A stretch of DNA of 64,000 nt, from positions 310,001-374,000 of the forward strand of contig NZ_JACCBZ010000001.1 of assembly GCF_013408825.1 (NCBI RefSeq), written 5' to 3'. This DNA comes from Mucilaginibacter tundrae. GTDB taxonomy: Bacteria > Bacteroidota > Bacteroidia > Sphingobacteriales > Sphingobacteriaceae. Positions 26,750 through 36,003 of the stretch are shown in pieces. The position numbers were made by a program, and so were the translations under genes. A model generated the notes under the pieces. It saw only the letters and a list, made by a program, of their open reading frames with translations. It made no database searches and was not told the origin of the DNA. Position 1 is the first letter of the stretch, and every line of letters begins with the position of its first letter.

Positions 26750-28235
26750 AATCAAACAGGGCCATAAAACCAAAATCCATGTGGAGCTGCATATGACAAT
26801 GAAATAAGGTTAATCCCGGATTATCTGCTACAAAATCAACTTCCATTTCCTGAAAACCGCCGAGCATCACTACATCTTTCATGATACCCGACGTATTCTT
26901 GCCGCCAATTTTGGTGATCTCAAAACTATGGCGGTGCAAGTGCATAGGGTGAATGTCATCAGATGCGTTATACATTTGCAGGCGGTACCGTTTGCCTTTT
27001 TTTAAGTGAAACATGGGTTTCATTTGCCCCATATTAAAAGCAACGCCATTTATCGTCCACCGGTTAAAGCCTTTATCCGCGGCATTTTGTTTTGCAAAAA
27101 TCATTTTGATCGTTTCATCAGGCTGCGGCACGTAACCATTTTTTTTACCGAAAATGGTGTAATCCCATAGATAAGGTTTGGGTTTTACCCATTGTGGTTT
27201 TCCTTTTTGCCCTGTGTATTGAATGATCGTGCCCATTCCATTGCCACGATCATCATCTGCAAGGTCGCCCATGATCCATACACCCGGATGTTTCATTTCT
27301 ACTATTGCCGAAATGCGTTCTGCCGTGCCTATCCATAAAATAGGTACTTCAATCGGGTTAGGTACCGTGAAACCGTCCAACGCGATTATTTTAAAGGTAT
27401 GCCCTGGCAATGCCAGGCTGCGGATCTCGGATCCGCTCCCGTTAACAATATGGAACAATATGCGCTCGCCGTACTTAACTTGGATGGGTTTACCATGGCC
27501 CAGTTGACGGCCATTAATGGTAAATACCTTATATCCTACTTCGTATCCTTTAGTTTTGTTGGGCGATTCCTTTTCTCTTTTATCCTGAATCGCCTTAAGC
27601 TCAGGTATTACGGGCCCGCTCAAAAAATCGCTCGACATATCGCCGCCGCGCATAAAGTAAGGTTCAAATTCCTTCAACATCAGGAACTCTTCACGGTCAT
27701 AGCCTGTAGGTTTAACTTTTGGTTCGATATAAACCGGGCCCACCTGGCCTGAATACTGGCCGGCGCTTAAGTCGCCACGTGCAACGGTATGCGTATGATA
27801 AAAACGCAAACCGGCAGGCTTAGGTACAAAAACTTCCCTGCGCATACCATGCGCGGGTATACATGGCGTTCCCTCCTCGGTTGAACCATCAACACTTACC
27901 GGGATGAACTGCCCGTGCCAGTGAAATTGTTCCGGGCTATCGGTATCGTTGTAAATATCCACTATAGTTTGTTCGCCTTCTCTAAATCGTAGCAATGGCC
28001 CTGGGAATTGCCCGTTGTAGCAAACAGTAGAAATAATATGTTGCGGGCCAACTTCAACTAAACCTATGCCTATACGGATGGTGTAATCAGCTTTTGCTTT
28101 TTGTTCGTGTGGCCCATTGTTCTCTTCGCTTGGTTTGGTTTTGTCGGGCCGGGCAAAACTCAAAGCGCTTGCCGGCAATGCGCCCGCAAGCGGCAATACT
28201 AAACTTGCTGTTGTGATAAATTTTCTACGATCCAT
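26742..28235 (-). CDS. Multicopper oxidase (laccase/CueO-like), exported
   Basis: 497 residues. The N-terminus MDRRKFITTASLVLPLAGALPASALS is a Tat-like signal (RRKF plus hydrophobic core). Copper-binding motifs are HWHGQF near 109-114, FYHTHT near 147-152, HPMHLHRHSFE near 438-448 and HCHMQLHMDFGFM near 480-492, so type 1, 2 and 3 copper sites appear complete. The protein probably oxidises Cu(I), phenols or metals in the periplasm. Its 3' end overlaps the truncated chrA, which suggests an old metal-resistance operon. Confidence 0.92.
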   Translation of the reverse strand: MDRRKFITTASLVLPLAGALPASALSFARPDKTKPSEENNGPHEQKAKADYTIRIGIGLVEVGPQHIISTVCYNGQFPGPLLRFREGEQTIVDIYNDTDSPEQFHWHGQFIPVSVDGSTEEGTPCIPAHGMRREVFVPKPAGLRFYHTHTVARGDLSAGQYSGQVGPVYIEPKVKPTGYDREEFLMLKEFEPYFMRGGDMSSDFLSGPVIPELKAIQDKREKESPNKTKGYEVGYKVFTINGRQLGHGKPIQVKYGERILFHIVNGSGSEIRSLALPGHTFKIIALDGFTVPNPIEVPILWIGTAERISAIVEMKHPGVWIMGDLADDDRGNGMGTIIQYTGQKGKPQWVKPKPYLWDYTIFGKKNGYVPQPDETIKMIFAKQNAADKGFNRWTINGVAFNMGQMKPMFHLKKGKRYRLQMYNASDDIHPMHLHRHSFEITKIGGKNTSGIMKDVVMLGGFQEMEVDFVADNPGLTLFHCHMQLHMDFGFMALFDYV

Positions 28236-28443
28236 TTTGTTAGCTGCTTTAGCCTGTGGCTGGTGATTTTACCGTACTATAAATATAGGCAGTTATTATT
28301 CGAATTGTATTAATAATGAGAAGAATGAAAGGGTTTAACAAAGTGTAGATTATAAGAGATCCTACGGAATTTTAGCTTATGGCAAATATTCCTTATGGTT
28401 CTCAATGTAATATCTTTATAGACAATATAAAGTATCTTTTTTG

Positions 28444-28809
28444 ATGTACACTATGGACAAAAATGAAATTATTGCAGACTGGCTGGATGCCTGGAACTGC
28501 CATGACATTGACAGGATAATGGCTCACTACGCGGAAGAAATTGAGTTTACTGCTCAAACAGTTGTTGCAAGGTGGGGTAAAGCTGATGGAAAGCTTGTAG
28601 GCAAAGCCGAATTAAGAAAACATTTTGAAAAAGGCTTGGAACTGGCACCGAAAATTCATTTTGAAGCGGATCAAATTTTATGGTCGCCGATCGGTTACGC
28701 CGTGCTTTATCGCCGGGAAAATAATAACGAAGTATTGGATGCTGTTGAGTTAAATGCTGAAGGATTAGCTGTTAAAGTAACGGCATATTATTTGGACGTG
28801 CAGCCCTGA
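28444..28809 (+). CDS. SnoaL/NTF2-like small protein
   Basis: About 121 residues. The motif IIADWLDAWNCHDIDRIMAHYAEEIEFTAQTV is the typical start of a nuclear-transport-factor-2-like fold, which includes small polyketide cyclases and many proteins of unknown role. There are three possible starts: TTG 28441, ATG 28444 and ATG 28453. The last gives MDKNEIIADW and may be the real one. No ligand or partner can be named. Confidence 0.75.
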   Translation: MYTMDKNEIIADWLDAWNCHDIDRIMAHYAEEIEFTAQTVVARWGKADGKLVGKAELRKHFEKGLELAPKIHFEADQILWSPIGYAVLYRRENNNEVLDAVELNAEGLAVKVTAYYLDVQP

Positions 28810-29026
28810 GTAATATAGCAAATTTATTGCGTCCGAAGTTGTAAATGTGACACAGCTATGCAAATAAAGGGAATGCCTGAATGATAAAGCTTTCAAATTT
28901 TTGGGGCAAAATCAATTAGTGGTCAACTACGCCGGTAGTGTATAATTGGCCGATATATATCCATAATTTTACAGGATGAATCAAACAGCCAGATATCTTA
29001 TCTTTGATTAAAATCGAACCAAAAAA

Positions 29027-29749
29027 ATGAAAATTACAGGTAATAAAATATTGATAACCGGCGGAGCCAGTGGAATTGGTTTAGGATTGACCGAACGTTT
29101 TATAAAAGAAAATAATACTGTTATTATTTGCGGCAGGCGCGAAGCTGTATTGAACGAAGTGCGGGAGAAATTCGCAGCTGTTATTACCCGCGTATGCGAT
29201 ATTGCTAATGAAGCAGACCGCATTGATCTTTTTAATTGGGTGGCTGCCAATCACCCGGATCTGAATGTACTTGTAAATAACGCCGGTATCCAAAACTGGA
29301 TGAACGTTACCGACAAGGATTTTTACGAAAAAGCTAATAACGAAATAGCGATCAATATAACAGCGCCTATTCATTTAAGCAGCCTGTTTTTGAATTTGAA
29401 GGGATTAAATACCATTATGAACGTCACTTCTGGTTTGGCTTTTGTACCGCTTTCAAAAGTTCCGGTGTATTGTGCTACAAAAGCATTTATGCGTTCGTTT
29501 ACGCTATCATTAAGGCATCAACTCAAGGCAACCAATACCGAAGTGATTGAAATTATCCCCCCGGCATTAAATACCGACCTTGGCGGAAAGGGCATTCATG
29601 ATGAACACCCGGCGGTTAGTGATTTTGTGGAATCGATATTTAAGCAATTGCAGGAAAGTAAAATTGAATTGACGTTTGGTACCAGTGAATCAAGAGCGGC
29701 GGCTAATAATGAAACCATAGCCGACTATTTTAACAGAATGAATCCATAA
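29027..29749 (+). CDS. Short-chain dehydrogenase/reductase (DltE-like)
   Basis: 240 residues with a Rossmann fold. The nucleotide motif TGGASGIG is at residues 11-18, NNAG near 86-89, and the catalytic Tyr148 and Lys152 are in YCATK. NVTSGLAFVPLSKVPVY holds the catalytic Ser. An early Arg in CGRRE near 36 favours NADP(H). The likeness is to DltE-type oxidoreductases; the substrate is unknown. A hairpin lies on its 3' side. Confidence 0.9.
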   Translation: MKITGNKILITGGASGIGLGLTERFIKENNTVIICGRREAVLNEVREKFAAVITRVCDIANEADRIDLFNWVAANHPDLNVLVNNAGIQNWMNVTDKDFYEKANNEIAINITAPIHLSSLFLNLKGLNTIMNVTSGLAFVPLSKVPVYCATKAFMRSFTLSLRHQLKATNTEVIEIIPPALNTDLGGKGIHDEHPAVSDFVESIFKQLQESKIELTFGTSESRAAANNETIADYFNRMNP

Positions 29750-29778
29750 TATTTTATGGTGCGATGTTTTCGATAAAA

Positions 29779-29813
29779 GATGACCCCCTGCTACAACATA
29801 GCAGGGAATCATC
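29779..29813. terminator. Hairpin between convergent genes
   Basis: CCCTGCTA (29786-29793) pairs with TAGCAGGG (29799-29806), and outside it GATGA (29779-29783) pairs with TCATC (29809-29813). There is no U-tract, so termination is only inferred from position. Confidence 0.5.
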
Positions 29814-29820
29814 TGAAGCT

Positions 29821-31995
29821 TTAATTCAATAACTTTATTTTGATACCAGCATTTACAACAACTCCATCCAATGGTGCATAAATGTCATTAAAGTCAGGAT
29901 GAGTGATGGTGCCGGTATATATTGATCCCCAGCGGGTTTGCCTTAGGTCTGTTAAGTCTTCTGAATTGATAAACAAGTCGAAATGTTTCCAGCTTTTCTC
30001 AATCAATGCACCAAAGGTAATAAAGCCATGCCCGGTTGTTCCGCTGCTTAATAACTGCGGGCTGGTATAAAAACTCTCAATACCGACCCTGAAATCATCT
30101 TCCATTTCGTATGCCGAATCAAAACTAACCCGGTTTTTCGGCGTAAGGGGCTGCTCGGTAATGTTACCGGCATTATTCAATTTCGCATCTGTATAGGTGT
30201 AACCTATATAAAAGCTCAACTCATCCATTTCCAATTTGAGGTTAGTCTCCGTACCCTGCGAACTAACAAAACCCGGAGTATTTACAAAAGCATTGTTTTC
30301 CAATATCAGGGCGTGGTTTACCCTTGTATAAAAAAATAACTGGTTAACTGTAAAAAAAGCATCGCCCAGCGCGGTGCGGTAATTAACGTCGCCGTTTAAA
30401 CCATAAGATTGCTCGGCTTTGGTATTGCCGATATTAAGGGGCTGAATATTCTGGTATCCATCTTCTTCACTTTGGTCGTTGAACAGATTGGGCATTTTAT
30501 AGCCAAATCCACCGCCTATACGGCTGGTAAGCTCCTTGCTAATTTTAAATAAAGCGTTTATTCTTGGTAAAATAAAAAGTCCATTTGCGGGCTGACTAGG
30601 GGGCGGGGTATTATCATCAATACGCAAGCCGCTTTCAACAGAAAACCAATTTGCCGCCCTCCAGGTATTTTGCACAAAAGCACCGAATGTAGCCTGGTGA
30701 TAGCTAAGGTCGCTTTGCGGTGGTAGGGCAGTAAAGTTGTCGGTGATGGCATTCAGGCCTGCAACCCATGAGGTTGTTTTACCATTCTGCACATAATTTA
30801 ACTCAGTGAAAGAAGAGAGTTGCTGGCCTTTGAATAAAAAGCCCGGCTCGCCTAAGTCCCTATTGAAATAGCCCACCGTGTTTTTAATATTGAATTGCTG
30901 TGCGCTATCGATCTTATGCGTAAAAACAAATTCGGTGGAAAAACGTAATGTGCGGTTGCGTTCATAATATTGGTGCAGGCTGTCGGCATGCCCGGCAATA
31001 ACCTGCATATCGCCGCCAAGCCGGTTCTCATAAGTAAGGTTCACGCCCAACCAGCCCGAATTGTGGGCGTCGCCATAAAAGAATATTTTGGGGTTAATGG
31101 TGAAACGGTGTGTGAGTGGTATAGCACTAAACCCATCATGCGAAGGATCATAAGCACCATTATAATCATATGAACCGAACAGCGTTGTGCCAAAGTGCGT
31201 CCATTTTCGTGAATAATATACGCTTGCATCGGTGCCATTGGCGCTGGTCTGATTTAACAGTATATTAAATTCCGGATCTTTGTCGGGTGTGCGGCTGATG
31301 AGATTTACGAGGCCTGCTATCGCACCGCCCCCGTAAAGTGTAGAAGCCGAGCCTTTGAGAAACTCCACCTGTTTCAAGTCGAGCGGACTTACCTGTAATA
31401 AACTTAAGCTGCCCGAAAAACCGGCGTAAAGAGGCATGCCGTCCTGTAATAGCTGGGTATAGCGGCTGTCGAGCCCTTGTATGCGAAAGCTGGCCGAGCC
31501 GCTTACGGCTGATGTTGCCTGCGTCATTATTCCGGTTGTTTCGCCCAACAGCATTTTAATATCGCCGGGGCTCTCGGTGCTTTTTTCATCAAGCTCTTCC
31601 AGGGGCAGGGCTTCTATACGGGTAGGGATATCCTGAATTTTTTGGTTGGTTCGGGTACTTTGTATAGTTACTTCGGCAAGTTCGCCTTCTTGCGGTTCCA
31701 AATCAAATTCAAACGTATCCGCATTGTGTTTTAGCGGGAAAGTCAAAGTTTTTTCCTGTTTATTGAGGCCGATGTAGGTTACCTCTATAGTAAATTTTCC
31801 ATTGGGTATATTTTTAAAAATGATGTGCCCGGTTGAATCGGATGTTGTTGTAAGTTGTAATACCGGGATAGTTGCGGTTGCACCTGCAAGTGTTTGTTTA
31901 TTTTGATCGTTACGGATGATGGCATTAAAGGTGTTTTGGGCAATAACGATGTGCACTGATAATACAGCGCATATTAAAATAAATAATGATTTCAT
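29821..31995 (-). CDS. TonB-dependent outer-membrane receptor
   Basis: 724 residues with a signal peptide (MKSLFILICAVLSVHIVIAQ). A CarboxypepD-regulatory-like domain covers about 22-110, then the plug domain (IPTRIEALPLEEL, GSASFRIQGLDSRYTQLLQDGMPLYAG, VEFLKGSASTLYGGGAIAGLVNLISRTP) and a beta-barrel. The plug is of the siderophore/cobalamin/metal type rather than SusC, and there is no SusD neighbour. Upstream on the same strand is a small exported protein with several His residues, so uptake of a metal or metal complex is a reasonable guess. Confidence 0.9.
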   Translation of the reverse strand: MKSLFILICAVLSVHIVIAQNTFNAIIRNDQNKQTLAGATATIPVLQLTTTSDSTGHIIFKNIPNGKFTIEVTYIGLNKQEKTLTFPLKHNADTFEFDLEPQEGELAEVTIQSTRTNQKIQDIPTRIEALPLEELDEKSTESPGDIKMLLGETTGIMTQATSAVSGSASFRIQGLDSRYTQLLQDGMPLYAGFSGSLSLLQVSPLDLKQVEFLKGSASTLYGGGAIAGLVNLISRTPDKDPEFNILLNQTSANGTDASVYYSRKWTHFGTTLFGSYDYNGAYDPSHDGFSAIPLTHRFTINPKIFFYGDAHNSGWLGVNLTYENRLGGDMQVIAGHADSLHQYYERNRTLRFSTEFVFTHKIDSAQQFNIKNTVGYFNRDLGEPGFLFKGQQLSSFTELNYVQNGKTTSWVAGLNAITDNFTALPPQSDLSYHQATFGAFVQNTWRAANWFSVESGLRIDDNTPPPSQPANGLFILPRINALFKISKELTSRIGGGFGYKMPNLFNDQSEEDGYQNIQPLNIGNTKAEQSYGLNGDVNYRTALGDAFFTVNQLFFYTRVNHALILENNAFVNTPGFVSSQGTETNLKLEMDELSFYIGYTYTDAKLNNAGNITEQPLTPKNRVSFDSAYEMEDDFRVGIESFYTSPQLLSSGTTGHGFITFGALIEKSWKHFDLFINSEDLTDLRQTRWGSIYTGTITHPDFNDIYAPLDGVVVNAGIKIKLLN

Positions 31996-32098
31996 TGAAA
32001 ATGAATGATATATACCCGGTTAACCTATACAACAAAGCATAAGTTAACAGGCATGTTTAAAATGCTGTAAATTATTAATGGAAATAGAATTGAAGGGA

Positions 32099-32497
32099 TT
32101 AGGCAAGCGGTGGCCTAAAAAGAGAATTTTTGAAACCGGTGGTAGCAGCTGCTTTAAAACAAGTAGTTTGTTTTTGTAAGGACTGCGACGCATTAATAGC
32201 ATTAAAACACATATGAAACAAAACAACCATTAAAGGATTAACCGGATGCTGAAATTGTACACTGTTTGTGGCTGTTTGCGGTTTGTCGTGACTGTTGTGG
32301 TCAAATATTTCTTTTCCGTGAAGTAAATAATCGCCGATAAAATCAACCACTCCGGCATCGTCGTCGGTAACTATTTTTTTATAGTTATGGTACATACCGG
32401 GGATATCGCGCATTAAGGAAAAATCGCCTAGCGGTAAAACCATGCCTCCAACCAAAAAGTAGAAGGCCATCCCTAAAGTGATCAGGCGCTTAATCAT
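32099..32497 (-). CDS. Small exported His-containing protein next to a TonB receptor
   Basis: 132 residues from the ATG at 32497 (the frame starts 6 codons earlier). An N-terminal hydrophobic segment (about 3-23) looks like a signal peptide or anchor. The mature part has YHNYKKIVTDDDAGVVDFIGDYLLHGKEIFDHNSHDK, a cluster of Asp and His, and a C-terminus ending FRPPLA. No family can be named. Proteins of this size with similar HDH clusters are common beside metal-type TonB receptors in Bacteroidota, so a metal-sensing or binding role is a guess. Confidence 0.6.
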   Translation of the reverse strand: MIKRLITLGMAFYFLVGGMVLPLGDFSLMRDIPGMYHNYKKIVTDDDAGVVDFIGDYLLHGKEIFDHNSHDKPQTATNSVQFQHPVNPLMVVLFHMCFNAINASQSLQKQTTCFKAAATTGFKNSLFRPPLA

Positions 32498-32548
32498 TAG
32501 TTCAAAGATAATCAATCTAATTTGAGATTGTCACAATTGGAATCTTTG

Positions 32549-33847
32549 TTAAACTAATGGTATAAAAATAGAAAAGGCTGAACCCTTCCCAACAACGCTG
32601 GTAAATTCTATCCTCCCGTTCTGCCGATCAATAAATTCTTTACATAAGAGCAGCCCCAAACCCGTACCTCTTTCGTTATTGGTGCCATAGTCAGGTTCGG
32701 TATTAATTGAAAATATTTTTTCCTGTACATGTTGTTCAATACCTTTTCCGCTATCCTTAACGGTTATTCTGCATTCGTGCCCCTCCAACCGGGCGTCTAT
32801 ATTAATGATACCAGCTTGTGGCGTAAATTTAACAGCATTGCTAATAAGATTTCGCACAACTAATTGCAGCATATCCGCATCGGCAATAACATTTATGTTA
32901 GGCCCGATGTGATAGCTGAAGATTATGGCTTTTTTTTCGGCTTGTATTTTCCCCAATTCCAATGTGCTTTTCAGGGTTGAAAGCAGGTCTAATGGTAATA
33001 AGTTAACGCTAGGCCCCTGCATTTGAGATTTAGACCACTGCAGCAGATTGGATAACATATCCATTGTGCTGTTGGTGGCGGTAAGCAAATCCCTTTCTAA
33101 TGCCGGGCGTTGCAGGCTATCCAGTTCATCTTCATTCAGCAATTCCAGGTAATTTTGTATATTGATGAGCGGAGTACGCAGGTCATGCGATATAATAGAC
33201 ATCAGCTTGTTTTTTTCGGCATTGCTTTTTTCGAGCTGGTCTTTTTGCAATAATATTAGTTGGTTTCGCGCTTCAATAGCTTCAGCCTTTTCTTCAACGC
33301 TGTTTTTTTCTTTGTCATAACTTTTCCTAATGAACTTAATGATAATATATATTGCTATTACCGGTATAGGGAATGCGGTAACTCTATCTATTAGTTCGCC
33401 CCTGCCCGCGCTAAAAGGATGTTTTACTAAAAAAGGATAATAATAAGCTACCAGGTGAAGTATCAAGAAGTATAATATATAGGTTATTAGCCACATCATA
33501 TGCTGACGGTATGGCGAAATGGCAAATAACAGCAATAGATAGGCAGGCCAAATTAAATCGGTAGAGCCGTTAATGCCAGAATTTGCAAAATAATTTACTG
33601 AAAAAATGAAGATGCCAGTTAAGCCAAATAAAAAATTACTGTGCGCCTTAGCCCGAAAGCGGGAATTATAATATTGGTAAAAGAAGAATACGGCTACAAG
33701 AAAGCTTGATAAAGAGGCAATATAAAGCCCGGCGAAAAAGTTGTAAGGGACATAGATAATGCCAAGGGTAATTAAACCTATGCTAATAGAGTGAAATATC
33801 CTGCTTTCTAAAGAGAAAATGGATGGACTGCCTATTAGCCTAACCAT
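32549..33847 (-). CDS. Membrane-bound sensor histidine kinase
   Basis: 432 residues. About six hydrophobic helices occupy residues 15-190, then a short coiled coil and the HisKA dimer box SIISHDLRTPLINI, with the phospho-acceptor His near 217. The ATPase domain has the N box LVVRNLISNAVKF, G1 DSGKGI and G2 GTGLGLLLC. No response regulator is adjacent, so the partner is encoded elsewhere. The membrane part has no recognised sensor domain. Confidence 0.9.
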   Translation of the reverse strand: MVRLIGSPSIFSLESRIFHSISIGLITLGIIYVPYNFFAGLYIASLSSFLVAVFFFYQYYNSRFRAKAHSNFLFGLTGIFIFSVNYFANSGINGSTDLIWPAYLLLLFAISPYRQHMMWLITYILYFLILHLVAYYYPFLVKHPFSAGRGELIDRVTAFPIPVIAIYIIIKFIRKSYDKEKNSVEEKAEAIEARNQLILLQKDQLEKSNAEKNKLMSIISHDLRTPLINIQNYLELLNEDELDSLQRPALERDLLTATNSTMDMLSNLLQWSKSQMQGPSVNLLPLDLLSTLKSTLELGKIQAEKKAIIFSYHIGPNINVIADADMLQLVVRNLISNAVKFTPQAGIINIDARLEGHECRITVKDSGKGIEQHVQEKIFSINTEPDYGTNNERGTGLGLLLCKEFIDRQNGRIEFTSVVGKGSAFSIFIPLV

Positions 33848-34023
33848 AGACCGCTTGTATTTTTTAAAACAGAATAACAGTGTGTAGCAAACGTTGATTT
33901 TGGCATAAATTAAAAGCCATTGCGGCTTACGCGGGAAGTTAACTGATAATTAATACAAATATTGCTTTAATTATTTAAACTTGATAAGCTAGAGTATAAT
34001 AAACTGTGTGACTGGCAATGTGT

Positions 34024-34080
34024 CGTTTCGAGAGAGACTGTTAACGAAGCAATCTCTCTGGTTGACAGAGTCGTAGAGAA
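34024..34080. repeat. Dispersed repeat copy 1 (AACGAAGCAATCTC family)
   Basis: The stretch contains AACGAAGCAATCTCT followed by GGTTGACAGAG. The same core recurs at 34894-34950 and, shorter, near 61521-61550. No ORF crosses it. It looks like a decayed small non-coding repeat. Confidence 0.55.
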
Positions 34081-34140
34081 CTAAAAAAGCATATTTTACT
34101 ATCAGGCTCATCTGCAATAAAACCGTGATTCTAAATTTAA

Positions 34141-34148
34141 TAAATTTG
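34141..34148 (+). promoter_or_regulatory. Candidate -7 box of pepE, possibly leaderless mRNA
   Basis: TAAATTTG fits TAnnTTTG and ends 4 bases before the pepE ATG, so transcription would begin at or near the start codon. No TTTG is visible at -33. Confidence 0.45.
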
Positions 34149-34152
34149 GCAC

Positions 34153-34854
34153 ATGAAAAACATCCTGCTTGCCAGCACCTCTGCCATGTCTGGTGAGGAC
34201 TACCTGGCTTATCTTAAGCCATCTATAGCCAATCTGTTCAGTGGAGTTGACGAAATTATTTTTATTCCGTTTGCGCGCCCGGGTGGCATCTCGCATGATG
34301 ATTATACTAAAAAGGTTGCGGGCGCTTTTTCTGTTTGGGATATTCGCGTAACCGGGCTTCATACATTCGAAGACTCCGCGGCTGCTGTTCTCAAAGCAAA
34401 AGGATTTTTTACCGGAGGTGGTAATACATTTCTATTGGTAAAAACCTTGCATGAACTGGATTTGATGAATGTATTGAAGGAGACTGTGGAAAAAGGCGCG
34501 CCGTACCTCGGTACAAGTGCGGGTAGCAATATAGGCGGATTAACCATGCATACTACCAATGATATGCCCATTGTTTTGCCGCCAAGCTTAAACACTATGG
34601 GGCTTGTTCCGTTTAACCTCAACCCGCATTATCTTGATCCCGATCCTGATTCGAAGCATAATGGCGAAACAAGGGAAACGCGAATTAATGAATTTCATAC
34701 ACAGCATGCCATACCGGTAATTGGATTACGGGAAGGCAGCTGGATCAGGGTACAAGGTGAAACCGTCACCACCGAAGGTTTATTTACCTCAAGGATATTT
34801 GAACAGGGTAGGGATGCCTATGAAGTTGCTCCTGGCAACCAGTTATTATTCTAA
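34153..34854 (+). CDS. pepE: Peptidase E (alpha-aspartyl dipeptidase, family S51)
   Basis: 233 residues, the family's usual length. PepE cleaves dipeptides with N-terminal aspartate in the cytosol. The nucleophile is Ser122 in GTSAGSN, with GGGNTFLLV near 94-102 and the catalytic His in NLNPHYLDP near 157. The C-terminus carries GLREGSWIRV. All catalytic positions look intact. It stands alone between repeats. Confidence 0.92.
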   Translation: MKNILLASTSAMSGEDYLAYLKPSIANLFSGVDEIIFIPFARPGGISHDDYTKKVAGAFSVWDIRVTGLHTFEDSAAAVLKAKGFFTGGGNTFLLVKTLHELDLMNVLKETVEKGAPYLGTSAGSNIGGLTMHTTNDMPIVLPPSLNTMGLVPFNLNPHYLDPDPDSKHNGETRETRINEFHTQHAIPVIGLREGSWIRVQGETVTTEGLFTSRIFEQGRDAYEVAPGNQLLF

Positions 34855-34893
34855 AGTAGGGTGCGCGATGATAACTCTTAAATGAAGTGGGTT

Positions 34894-34950
34894 GTTGCTG
34901 TAAGAAACGAAGCAATCTCTATGGTATACAGAGCAGTTGGATTGGACGCA
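34894..34950. repeat. Dispersed repeat copy 2 (AACGAAGCAATCTC family)
   Basis: The core AAACGAAGCAATCTCTATGG is followed by TATACAGAGCAGTTGG, parallel to the copy at 34024-34080, where GGTTGACAGAG follows. It is another copy of the same non-coding repeat. Confidence 0.55.
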
Positions 34951-35442
34951 GGGTACTCTTCGAGAGACCCTGGGGGAACTAAAAGATCTCTGACTTCTTT
35001 TGCTGGCTCACGCGTACCGCGTGTGTCTATTAAGATAAAACATTTCGACTACTCAGAGCCTCCCGCGTTATGGATTGCAGCGGATACCGGCCTATGGCTA
35101 ACGCCTGTGTAGTATTAGCGAAAAGCCAGGCCCGCTTCTACCGGCGGGAAACGCCCAAACCATTTAAGGCATTACCGAGGCCCGCTCACTCAAAATAAAT
35201 TTAGTCATTGCCGTATTTCCTGCTGTATTTGCTTTTTCATCAAAAAACAGATATTTTTTAGTAAAAAACAGGTGAAAATGACGTTTTTTGCCCTGTTTTG
35301 AGACTAAAGCGGACGTTTTTGAGCTATAAAATGCATTTAAAAACCGCCTTTTCGAGTAGTTTTTGGGCGTTTTTTGTTGGTTTTTTGTACCAAGTGTACA
35401 ACTGTTCATGGCACGGTACGGGTGAGAAATGTACTAAACAAA

Positions 35443-35466
35443 AAGGCAACACCTAAGTGTTGCCTT
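35443..35466 (-). terminator. Minus-strand intrinsic terminator behind a tRNA-like 3' end
   Basis: A perfect 10-bp stem (35443-35452 with 35457-35466) with a 4-base loop is followed on the minus strand by TTTTTGTTT. Just before it the minus strand reads CCTCCCCGCTA, close to the acceptor end of the tRNA-Met at 52188 (CTGCTCCCCGCTA). This hints at a lost tRNA gene on this strand. Confidence 0.65.
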
Positions 35467-35640
35467 GTAGCGGGGAGGCGCAATCGGTCGACATTTATTA
35501 CTGATGTAGAGGTAATTATAAATGCAAAAAATATAATTGATAGAATTAATGGGGTTTGATGATTTTTTGGGAAGTGCGGAGGAAGCAAAGTTAAACCCTT
35601 TAATTATTAGAGCTGTATTAAAGATTTGAATTAAATTCAA

Positions 35641-35690
35641 GGCTCATAACCCGAAGGACGTAGGTTCGAGTCCTGCTCCTTTCCTGTATC
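35641..35690 (+). pseudogene. 3' half of a tRNA with CAT anticodon (integration-site relic)
   Basis: The sequence begins with an anticodon loop CTCATAA. It then has a variable region and a full T arm: stem GTAGG, loop TTCGAGT, stem CCTGC. An acceptor strand TCCTTTC ends the fragment. The D arm, the 5' acceptor strand and most of the 5' anticodon stem are missing; the upstream bases do not pair. A tRNA cut within the anticodon arm and keeping the 3' half is the usual trace of tRNA-targeting integrases. Confidence 0.65.
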
Positions 35691-35847
35691 TACATAGTCC
35701 GATAATACCGCCACCTAATCACTCAGTAATTATGAGTTGTTTTAAGAACTTTTATGAAGTAAGATAAGTTAACATAAGAGAAACGTATATTCTGAGGCTA
35801 GCTGCCCATTTTATAGAGTATGCCCAGTTATAACTAAAAAAGAGTAA

Positions 35848-35882
35848 TTAATATAAAAGCCCCCCTTCCCGGAAGGGGGGCT
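35848..35882 (-). terminator. Terminator of the GH18-side PUL operon
   Basis: A GC-rich 10-bp stem (35858-35867 with 35873-35882) is followed on the minus strand by TTTTATATT. It lies about 120 bases past the GH18 stop. Confidence 0.75.
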
Positions 35883-36003
35883 GTAGGTAACAACACCTTT
35901 CACTAAACTAATTCAATGATTTAGTATAATAAATAATCTTCCAGCTAGAAAAATTGCCTACACGATTAGGAAATTATTAGTTTAACAGCTGATCATGTTA
36001 TCT

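Larger units (their letters stand above)
33848..34152. other. Non-coding stretch before pepE
   Basis: About 300 bases without a supported ORF. It holds one copy of the degenerate repeat (34024-34080) and the box at 34141-34148. Confidence 0.6.
34855..36003. other. 1.1-kb non-coding region with repeats, terminators and tRNA remnants
   Basis: No reliable gene. Contents in order: repeat copy 2 (34894-34950), a T-rich, low-complexity stretch (35200-35400), a terminator hairpin (35443-35466), the tRNA 3'-half at 35641-35690, and the terminator of the GH18 gene (35848-35882). Confidence 0.7.

Noticed and set aside
34882..35112. 76-codon ORF on the plus strand after pepE
   Set aside because: It runs through the dispersed repeat, and the translation has no recognisable domain.
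35164..35409. 81-codon ORF on the minus strand in the gene desert
   Set aside because: Low-complexity Lys/Phe-rich translation, no ribosome site, no family likeness; lies in T-rich non-coding sequence.
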